Positions 1 to 5,050 of a DNA stretch of 11,064 bases are shown here, piece after piece; the stretch's first letter is position 1; each line of letters starts with the position of its first letter. Made by a program: the position numbers and the translations under genes. The notes beneath the pieces were generated by a model. That model had not been told where the DNA came from. It ran no database searches and was given only the letters and a program-made list of their open reading frames with translations. The stretch spans positions 1 to 11,064 of the forward strand of contig JACQUH010000226.1 of the NCBI GenBank assembly GCA_016210375.1. The letters are read 5' to 3'. The stretch comes from Chloroflexota bacterium (GTDB lineage Bacteria; Chloroflexota; Dehalococcoidia; Lucifugimonadales; JACPCL1).

Positions 1-1
1 G

Positions 2-157
2 TCCTACAGCGTGGTGCCCGGGGTGAACCACATCATCCCCGTGGATGTGTATGTGCCCGGCTGTCCGCCGCGGCCCGACGCCCTCTTGTACGGCATCATG
101 CAGCTTCACGAGAAGATCAAGCGGTACAGCCTGGCCGGCAACCCGGCGGGAGCCTAG
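2..157 (+). CDS. nuoB: NADH-quinone oxidoreductase subunit B, C-terminal end (partial)
   Basis: The first 51 codons of the window read in frame to a TAG at 155-157 and form the C-terminus of NuoB. NuoB is the peripheral-arm subunit that holds the terminal 4Fe-4S cluster N2, which hands electrons to quinone. The visible segment contains the family motif VDVYVPGCPPRPDALLYGI, and its Cys (codon 62-64) matches the last of the four N2 ligands. The remaining ligands and the start lie before the window. The tail after the conserved helix is short and hydrophilic, as is usual for the family. The stop is 3 bases before the nuoC ATG, so the two genes are closely linked. Identification is firm from the motif and from the neighbours. 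Confidence 0.93.
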   Translation, partial: SYSVVPGVNHIIPVDVYVPGCPPRPDALLYGIMQLHEKIKRYSLAGNPAGA

Positions 158-160
158 CGA

Positions 161-613
161 ATGATCCGACCCATACCTGGGGAGGAGCTAGCTCGCCGAA
201 TCCAGGATGCGTGCCCCGGCGCCGTGGAGCGTTGGGCCGGCCTGGACCTGTGGGTGAGGCCCGAGCGGGTTCTGGAGGTGTGCCAGCACCTCAAGAGCGA
301 CTCTGGGCTGGGGTTCAACTTGCTCAACTCCATCTCCGCCGTGGACTACGTGGAGCACTTTGAGGTCGTCTATCACTTGACCTCCACCAGCCACTTGCAC
401 AGCGCCGTGCTGAAGGCCAGGGTCTTTGGCCGCGAGGACCCAACGTTGCCCTCGGTGGTGGGCCTGTGGCAGGGGGCAGACTACCAGGAGCGGGAGATAT
501 GGGACCTCATGGGTGTTCGTTTTGAGGGCCACCCGAACCTGAAACGCATCCTCCTCTGGGAGGGCTACCCAGGCCATCCCCTGCGGAGGGACTATCTGGA
601 GGCTCCGCGCTAG
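161..613 (+). CDS. nuoC: NADH-quinone oxidoreductase subunit C (30 kDa subunit)
   Basis: This gene encodes 150 residues, the usual size of a stand-alone NuoC not fused to NuoD. NuoC is a peripheral-arm subunit without cofactors that packs against NuoD near the quinone site. The 30 kDa signature covers about residues 110-145 and includes REIWDLMGVRFEGHP followed by LKRILLWEGYPGHPLRRDY. The N-terminal half has the expected alpha/beta core with SISAVDY near residue 57. The ATG is supported by GGGAG at 148-152, 8 nt upstream, and lies just after the nuoB stop. Its other neighbour, nuoD, is separated by 273 nt holding a repeat, unlike the tight junctions elsewhere in the operon. No frameshift or missing segment is apparent. 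Confidence 0.95.
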   Translation: MIRPIPGEELARRIQDACPGAVERWAGLDLWVRPERVLEVCQHLKSDSGLGFNLLNSISAVDYVEHFEVVYHLTSTSHLHSAVLKARVFGREDPTLPSVVGLWQGADYQEREIWDLMGVRFEGHPNLKRILLWEGYPGHPLRRDYLEAPR

Positions 614-671
614 CATGAAGGTCTTTGCCAAGGGTGTTCGGCAACGCAGGCTGAAGGCTATCTTGGAAATA

Positions 672-782
672 ACCTAACCTCCTTAATCCCCCTTCCCCCT
701 GGGGGAAGGGGGAGGTCCTAAACGTGAGTATCTGAACACGGCTTTGCCGTGTTCAGATACTCACGACAAGAGGGGGAGAGGT
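672..782 (+). repeat. Interspersed double-hairpin repeat, copy 1 (nuoC-nuoD gap)
   Basis: The copy opens with ACCTAACC. A first hairpin follows, TCCCCCTTCCC (687-697) pairing with GGGAAGGGGGA (703-713). The second is a perfect 20-bp hairpin, CGTGAGTATCTGAACACGGC (723-742), loop TTT, and its exact reverse complement (746-765). The copy ends with GACAAGAGGGGGAGAGGT (765-782). The same architecture recurs at 4694-4840 and 10126-10220 in the same orientation. There is no T-tract after either stem, so it does not look like an intrinsic terminator, which fits its place inside an operon. It resembles REP/MITE-type extragenic palindromes in form, but I cannot name the family. Confidence 0.9.
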
Positions 783-792
783 CAGAACCACG

Positions 793-897
793 ATGCACAG
801 GTATTTGGTTAATGACCACAGGCCTGGGGCTTTCCGCCGCTCCCCCAGGGGAGCGGTACAAACGACTGTTGCCAGGGGCCATGTCCATGCGCTCTGA
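793..897 (+). other. Possible 34-codon leader ORF overlapping the nuoD start
   Basis: An ATG at 793 opens 34 codons ending in TGA at 895-897. This overlaps the proposed nuoD start (887) by 11 nt in another frame. GAGGT at 778-782, the tail of repeat copy 1, lies 10 nt upstream and could serve as its ribosome binding site. The predicted peptide is basic and rich in Arg, with no recognisable family. A 9-bp hairpin lies inside it. Coding status is unproven. It could be a translational leader that delivers ribosomes to nuoD, or it could be chance. Confidence 0.22.
837..856 (+). promoter_or_regulatory. Short perfect hairpin upstream of nuoD
   Basis: CCGCTCCCC (837-845) and GGGGAGCGG (848-856) form a perfect 9-bp inverted repeat around the dinucleotide CA, about 30 nt before the nuoD start. 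A real RNA loop would need at least 3 nt, so the working stem is probably 8 bp. There is no T-tract, so termination is unlikely. A role in nuoD mRNA structure is inference only. Confidence 0.4.
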
Positions 898-1984
898 ACC
901 CGTCACCGTCAACGTCGGGCCGCAGCACCCCAGCACCCACGGGGTGTTCCGCCTGCGCGTCACCTTTGACGGCGAGATCATCCTGGACGTGGAGCCGATC
1001 TTCGGCTACCTGCACCGGGGTTCGGAAAAGCTGGCGGAGGAACGCACGTACACCCAGGTGATCACGCTGACGGACCGCCTGGACTACGTGGCCTCCATGA
1101 CGAACAACCAGGCCTACGTGCTGGCGGCGGAGAAGCTGGCGGGCCTCCGTCCCCCGGAGCGGGCCATGTACCTGCGGGTCATCGCCGCGGAGCTCCAGCG
1201 AATTGCCAGCCACCTGATGGCCACGGGTTTCCTGCTGAACGACCTGGGGGCCTTCGCAACGCCGCTCATGTACTGCTTCCGGGAGCGAGAGAAGATCCTG
1301 GACCTCTTTGAGATGCTGTGCGGCGCTCGCATCACCCTTTCCTACATGCGGGTGGGCGGCGTCTTCCAGGATGCCCCCGAGGATTTCTGGCCGGCGCTGC
1401 GGAAGTTCCTGAAGGAGATGCCAGGGTACATTGATGAGTACGAGGCGCTCCTGGTAGAGAACGAGATCCTTGTAACCCGCACCAGGGGCGTGAGCGTGCT
1501 GACCGTTGACCATGCCTTGAACGCCTCGGTAACGGGGCCGATGCTGCGGGCCTCGGGCTTCCCCTGGGACCTGCGGGTGGTGGACCCCTACGAGGTCTAC
1601 GACCGGGTGAGGTTTGACGTGCCCGTGGGGAAGGCTGGGGACAACTACGACCGCTTCAAGATACGGCTGGACGAGATGCGCCAGAGCCTGCGCATCGTGG
1701 AGCAGTGCGTGGAGCAGATTGAGCCTGGCCCCGTGCGCGCGGAGTCGCCCGCCCTCCTGCGCCCGCCTGCCGGCGATGCCTACGCCAGGATAGAAGGCCC
1801 CAAGGGAGAGCTGGGCTTCTACCTGGTGAGCGACGGCTCCATTGCCCCGTACCGCTTCAAGTTACGGGCCCCATCCTTCATCAACCTGACGGTGCTCAGG
1901 GACCTCGTTATTGGCTGGAAGCTGGCGGACATGATCGTGACTCTGGGGAGCATTGACATCAACATGGGCGAGGTTGACCGCTGA
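887..1984 (+). CDS. nuoD: NADH-quinone oxidoreductase subunit D (49 kDa subunit)
   Basis: NuoD forms the quinone-binding pocket with NuoB and is related to the large subunit of NiFe hydrogenases. From the ATG at 887 the protein has 365 residues, close to the family norm. Near the N-terminus is VNVGPQHPSTHGVFRL, whose His18 corresponds to the Thermus quinone-contacting His38. Tyr67, in TDRLDYVASM, corresponds to Tyr87. The C-terminus LGSIDINMGEVDR is typical. I chose 887 because AGGGG at 874-878 is 8 nt upstream; the ATG at 881 is only 2 nt from it. The frame stays open upstream to 749, but that stretch runs into the repeat hairpin and has no NuoD similarity. The TGA overlaps the nuoH ATG as ATGA, suggesting translational coupling. 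Confidence 0.93.
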   Translation: MRSEPVTVNVGPQHPSTHGVFRLRVTFDGEIILDVEPIFGYLHRGSEKLAEERTYTQVITLTDRLDYVASMTNNQAYVLAAEKLAGLRPPERAMYLRVIAAELQRIASHLMATGFLLNDLGAFATPLMYCFREREKILDLFEMLCGARITLSYMRVGGVFQDAPEDFWPALRKFLKEMPGYIDEYEALLVENEILVTRTRGVSVLTVDHALNASVTGPMLRASGFPWDLRVVDPYEVYDRVRFDVPVGKAGDNYDRFKIRLDEMRQSLRIVEQCVEQIEPGPVRAESPALLRPPAGDAYARIEGPKGELGFYLVSDGSIAPYRFKLRAPSFINLTVLRDLVIGWKLADMIVTLGSIDINMGEVDR

Positions 1985-3249
1985 TGAACGCCTTCCTCGC
2001 CGGCAACTCCCTCATGCGGGGCCTCTACTGCTGGCTCGCCGCTAACCAGGGCAACGCCCAGGAGTGCTCCCCGGGCTGGCAGCCGGGCATGGCTGCCAGG
2101 GATGGCCTGCTGCCGGCGGGATGGGAGTGGCTGGCCTTCGCAGTAACGGCCTCGGTGGCGGCCTTCCTGGTGCTGAACCTCTTCCTGCTTCTGGCCATGT
2201 TCTATACCTACCTGGAGCGGCGGCTCATTGGACGGTTCCAGGTGAGGATTGGCCCCAACCGCACGGGCCCCTGGGGCCTTCTGCAACCCGTGGCCGACGC
2301 CATCAAGCTCCTGACCAAGGAATCCATCATCCCAGACGGCGCCGACAGGTGGCTATTCAACCTGGCCCCCATTGCCATGGTGGTCACCATGTTCATGGTG
2401 CTGGCTGTCCTCCCCTTTGGCGAGGGCACCTTCATCGCCGACATCAACGTTGGCCTGCTGTTCCTGATCGCCGTTACCTCGGTGAACGCCCTGGCGGTGT
2501 TCATGGCAGGGGTGGCCTCGGGCAACCGGTACGCCATGTTTGGCGGCGTGCGGGCGGTGGCGCAGCTCATCAGCTACGAGGTGCCCATGGTCCTGTCCGT
2601 GGTGGGCGTGCTCCTCCTGGCGGGGTCCCTCTCCCTCGTGGACATCGTGAACGCCCAGCGCGTCCCCTTCCTGTTGCTTCAGCCCCTGGGCTTCTTTATC
2701 TTCGTGGTGGGGGCCTCGGCGGAGATGAACCGCCCGCCCTTTGACACGTTGGAGGCGGAGTCGGAGATCGTGGCAGGCTATCATACCGAGTACAGCGGCA
2801 TGAAGTTTGGCTACTTCTGGCTGGCCGAGTACTCCGCCGTGCTCACTACCTCTGGCGTCATCGCCACCCTGTTCCTCAACGGGTGGCAAGGGCCGCTTCT
2901 GCCCTCTCACGTCTGGTTCCTGCTGAAGGTCTTTGGGCTGGCCTTTGTGTTCATCTGGGTACGCTCCACCTTGCCCAGGGTGCGTATTGACCAGACGATG
3001 GCTTTCGCGTGGAAGTTCCTGCTGCCCCTGGGCCTCCTCAACATCTTTGTGACGGCGGCGGAGATCCTGGTCCTGGGCCAGCCCCAGGGAGAGGGCAGGG
3101 TCTTCAGCACGGGAGGACTGTGGCTCATGGCGGGGATCAACGTGACCGTGACCATCGGCAGCGTGGCCGTCTTCTCGCGGCTGGTGAGCCTGCGCACGCC
3201 TGCTCTGCCCGTGCCGGCAGCCCATCTTTCAAGGGTGGAGGCGCGCTAG
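1984..3249 (+). CDS. nuoH: NADH-quinone oxidoreductase subunit H
   Basis: NuoH is the membrane subunit that joins the peripheral arm to the pump arm and forms part of the quinone chamber. Family motifs are clear: YLERRLIGRFQVRIGPNR at about residues 75-93, then the acidic loop PPFDTLEAESEIVAGYHTEY and SGMKFGYFWLAEY. Several hydrophobic helices span the rest. The product of 421 residues is long for the family (E. coli about 325). About 40 of the extra residues precede the first helix, are hydrophilic and carry Cys16 and Cys28. The start at 1984 overlaps the nuoD stop (ATGA) and has GAGGT at 1970-1974, 9 nt upstream, so I keep it. An internal ATG at 2089 would give a more usual N-terminus. The stop directly abuts nuoI. 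Confidence 0.93.
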   Translation: MNAFLAGNSLMRGLYCWLAANQGNAQECSPGWQPGMAARDGLLPAGWEWLAFAVTASVAAFLVLNLFLLLAMFYTYLERRLIGRFQVRIGPNRTGPWGLLQPVADAIKLLTKESIIPDGADRWLFNLAPIAMVVTMFMVLAVLPFGEGTFIADINVGLLFLIAVTSVNALAVFMAGVASGNRYAMFGGVRAVAQLISYEVPMVLSVVGVLLLAGSLSLVDIVNAQRVPFLLLQPLGFFIFVVGASAEMNRPPFDTLEAESEIVAGYHTEYSGMKFGYFWLAEYSAVLTTSGVIATLFLNGWQGPLLPSHVWFLLKVFGLAFVFIWVRSTLPRVRIDQTMAFAWKFLLPLGLLNIFVTAAEILVLGQPQGEGRVFSTGGLWLMAGINVTVTIGSVAVFSRLVSLRTPALPVPAAHLSRVEAR

Positions 3250-3822
3250 ATGTACGGACTGGGCATCCTCAGCGGCATGGTGGTGACCCTGAAGAACTTC
3301 TTCCGGAAGCCCTTCACCGTCTCGTACCCGGAGCAGCGGCTGCCCCAGCACCCCCGTTTTCGGGGCGAGGAGTTCACCTGGTATGAGGAGCGCTGCACCG
3401 GCTGCGCGAGCTGCGCCAAGTTCTGTCCCCTGGGGATCATCCGCATTGTCACGCATCCCGGCGGGACGACGCCTGCCGAGGGCGACTCCTACGCCATAGA
3501 CGTCTTTGACATAGATATTGCCCGTTGTATGTTCTGCGGCCTGTGCGTGGAGGCCTGCCCTTACGACGCCCTCTTCATGGGCAGCGGCTTTGAGGAGGCC
3601 AAGTACCGCCGGCGGGACCTGGTGATCTCTGTGGAGCGCCTCCGGGCTGCGGAGAAGCGCCCCAGCACCTGGTACCGTCCCCAGCTAGAGGGCCAGGCCT
3701 ACGACCCCCGCAGAGATGGCTCTTTGCCGTGGCAGAAGGCGGGACGGGAGCCGTGGCCCTACCACCTTCCCCAGAGGCCTCAGGCCGAGGGCGAGAAAAC
3801 GACAGGGGAGGGGACGCCGTGA
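3250..3822 (+). CDS. nuoI: NADH-quinone oxidoreductase subunit I (two 4Fe-4S ferredoxin-type)
   Basis: NuoI is the peripheral-arm subunit that carries clusters N6a and N6b and relays electrons to N2 in NuoB. Both ferredoxin motifs are complete: CTGCASCAKFCP with Cys49, 52, 55 and 59, and CMFCGLCVEACP with Cys93, 96, 99 and 103. The amphipathic N-terminal helix (GMVVTLKNFFRKPFTVSYPE) is typical and lies on the membrane surface. The product has 190 residues. The C-terminal 40 or so are rich in Pro, Gln, Lys and Glu and look variable. The ATG follows the nuoH TAG directly and has GGAGG at 3237-3241, 8 nt upstream, a strong site. The TGA overlaps the nuoJ start. In complexes without NuoEFG this subunit and NuoB are the likely entry route for electrons, which is inference here. 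Confidence 0.96.
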   Translation: MYGLGILSGMVVTLKNFFRKPFTVSYPEQRLPQHPRFRGEEFTWYEERCTGCASCAKFCPLGIIRIVTHPGGTTPAEGDSYAIDVFDIDIARCMFCGLCVEACPYDALFMGSGFEEAKYRRRDLVISVERLRAAEKRPSTWYRPQLEGQAYDPRRDGSLPWQKAGREPWPYHLPQRPQAEGEKTTGEGTP

Positions 3823-4340
3823 TGGCCCAGACGGTGCTCTTCTGGGCGTTGGCCGTGGCCGCCGTGGCCTCGGCCGTAGCGGTGGTGACCATGCGCAACA
3901 TCCTGCGGGCCGCCGTGATGCTGGCGGTCAGCTTTCTGGCCGTGGCGGGCCTCTTTGTGCTGCTCAACGCCGACTTCCTGGCGGTGGTGCAGGTGCTCAT
4001 CTACGTGGGCGCGGTGTCGGTGCTGCTGGTCTTCGCCGTGCTCCTGACCGGGGACGCCCAGGCTGGCAGCGCCTCTAACCGATTGCGGGTGCCGGGCGCC
4101 ATGCTCTCCGTGCTGCTGCTGGCGGCCCTGGGCGCCGTGGCCCTCCGCACCGACTGGGCGCTTCTGGAAGGGGTTGCGCCAGGTACGTTTGCGCTGGTAC
4201 AGGAGGTGCTGACAGAGACGCCCCAGCAGTTGGCGGACCTCTTGCTGAGCAACTGGTCGCTCCCCTTTGAGGTGGCCTCGGTGCTGCTGCTGGCGGCCAT
4301 CGTGGGCGCCCTGGTGCTGGTGCGGGAGCGACACCCATGA
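3822..4340 (+). CDS. nuoJ: NADH-quinone oxidoreductase subunit J
   Basis: NuoJ is a five-helix membrane subunit next to NuoK in the proton-transfer path. The frame is open from 3729, but the ATG at 3822 gives the expected N-terminus, MAQTVLFWALAVAAVASAV. It overlaps the nuoI TGA by one base and has a purine-rich AGGGGAGGGG at 3804-3813. The product has 172 residues, a normal length. The conserved third helix is visible as DFLAVVQVLIYVGAVSVLL, including the Tyr and Gly of the flexible pi-bulge region. A Leu/Ala-rich last helix ends in a short Arg/His tail. The stop overlaps the nuoK ATG (ATGA). Sequence conservation in NuoJ is modest, so the call rests on this motif, the hydrophobic pattern and gene order. 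Confidence 0.92.
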   Translation: MAQTVLFWALAVAAVASAVAVVTMRNILRAAVMLAVSFLAVAGLFVLLNADFLAVVQVLIYVGAVSVLLVFAVLLTGDAQAGSASNRLRVPGAMLSVLLLAALGAVALRTDWALLEGVAPGTFALVQEVLTETPQQLADLLLSNWSLPFEVASVLLLAAIVGALVLVRERHP

Positions 4341-4690
4341 GCCTGCAGAACTTCATGTTGTTATCGGCGGTGCTGTTCAGCGTTGGGCTGTATGGCGTGC
4401 TGACGCGCCGCAACGCCATCGCGGTGCTCATGTCCATTGAGCTGATGTTTAGCGCCGTCAACGTGGCGGCGGTGGCCTTCTCCCGGTACGCGACGCCCTC
4501 GGCGCTGCGGGTTGATCCAGCCACCGTGGCGGAGGGCGCGGTGCAGCAGGTGCTCACCGGGCAAGTGTTCGCGCTGTTCATCATCACCGTGGCAGCGGCG
4601 GAGGCCGCCCTGGGGCTGGCCATCATCATAGCGGTGTACCGGAGCCGGGGCACGGTGGACGTGACCCAGGTGAACCTGATGAAGAGGTAG
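4337..4690 (+). CDS. nuoK: NADH-quinone oxidoreductase subunit K
   Basis: NuoK is a three-helix MrpC-like membrane subunit with two buried Glu residues used in proton transfer. Both are present: Glu35 in AVLMSIELMFSAVNV and Glu89 in TVAAAEAALGLAI, corresponding to E. coli Glu36 and Glu72 within alignment uncertainty. The product has 117 residues against about 100 in E. coli. Most of the excess lies between helices 2 and 3 at about residues 50-73, a mostly polar loop. The start overlaps the nuoJ stop as ATGA and has GGGAG at 4324-4328, 8 nt upstream. The stop is followed within 4 nt by repeat copy 2, so this tight part of the operon ends here. Confidence 0.94.
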   Translation: MSLQNFMLLSAVLFSVGLYGVLTRRNAIAVLMSIELMFSAVNVAAVAFSRYATPSALRVDPATVAEGAVQQVLTGQVFALFIITVAAAEAALGLAIIIAVYRSRGTVDVTQVNLMKR

Positions 4691-4693
4691 ATG

Positions 4694-4840
4694 ACCTAAC
4701 CCCCTCGGTCCCCCTTCCCTGAAGGGAAGGGGGAGATTGTATTCGTGGGTATCTGAACACGGCTTCGCCGTGTTCAGATACCCACGACAAGAGACATCCC
4801 CCTCTCCGCCACGGAGAGGGGGACAAGAGGGGGAGAGGTG
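4694..4840 (+). repeat. Interspersed double-hairpin repeat, copy 2, with a third hairpin
   Basis: The copy begins with ACCTAACCCC just after the nuoK stop. Stem 1 is TCCCCCTTCCC (4709-4719) with GGGAAGGGGGA (4724-4734). Stem 2 is CGTGGGTATCTGAACACGGC (4744-4763), loop TTC, and its perfect complement (4767-4786). Unlike copy 1, a third perfect stem follows: CCCCCTCTCCG (4798-4808), loop CCA, CGGAGAGGGGG (4812-4822). The third stem lies in a 36-nt segment bounded by GACAAGAG at 4786-4793 and again at 4822-4829. The copy ends in GGGGGAGAGGTG, which serves as the ribosome binding site of the next gene. Confidence 0.9.
4835..4840 (+). promoter_or_regulatory. Ribosome binding site at the end of repeat copy 2
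   Basis: GAGGTG at 4835-4840 lies 8 nt before the ATG at 4849 and is a good match to the anti-Shine-Dalgarno sequence. It is part of the repeat's conserved right end, also seen at 772-782, so the repeat appears to supply the translation signal of the downstream gene. Confidence 0.65.
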
Positions 4841-4848
4841 ACGAAGCC

Positions 4849-5043
4849 ATGTGGGTTGAATACAAGAAAGTGCCAAACCTCGCTGCCGCCGAGATGTGGA
4901 AGGATGTCCTGGAGGGCGAAGGATTGCCCACGCGCATCCTGCCGGAAGGGGACATCCTGGACTGGGGGGAACGCGTGCCCTTCAGGGTCATGGTGCCCAG
5001 GGGCCGGGAGCACGTTGCCGACGAGATCCTGAGGAAACTGTAG
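4849..5043 (+). CDS. Small DUF2007-like protein between nuoK and nuoL
   Basis: This 64-residue soluble protein has no signal peptide or membrane segment. The layout resembles DUF2007 (putative prokaryotic signal-transducing protein). It opens with a strand and helix, WVEYKKVPNLAAAEMWKDVL, followed by EGEGLPTRILPEGD. A hydrophobic strand, VPFRVMVPRG, then leads into a C-terminal helix, EHVADEILRKL. No catalytic residues are evident and the molecular function of the family is not established. It lies in the nuo operon with a good ribosome binding site from the repeat, and its TAG is 7 nt before nuoL. Co-translation with nuoL is therefore likely, and a role in complex I assembly or regulation is possible but unproven. 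The family assignment is by pattern only. Confidence 0.78.
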   Translation: MWVEYKKVPNLAAAEMWKDVLEGEGLPTRILPEGDILDWGERVPFRVMVPRGREHVADEILRKL

Positions 5044-5050
5044 CCAGCCT

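Noticed and set aside
687..765. Repeat hairpins in copies 1 and 2 as intrinsic terminators
   Set aside because: The stems are strong but no T-tract follows, and they lie between genes that must be co-expressed.
701..782. G-quadruplex formed by the G-rich arms of the repeat
   Set aside because: Only two long G runs lie close together (701-705, 708-712) and the next is about 60 nt away. Hairpin pairing with the C-rich arm explains the runs better.
749..886. Upstream extension of nuoD to an open frame beginning at 749
   Set aside because: The GTG at 749 lies in the right arm of the repeat palindrome and the extra residues have no NuoD similarity. The ATG at 887 has a well-spaced AGGGG.
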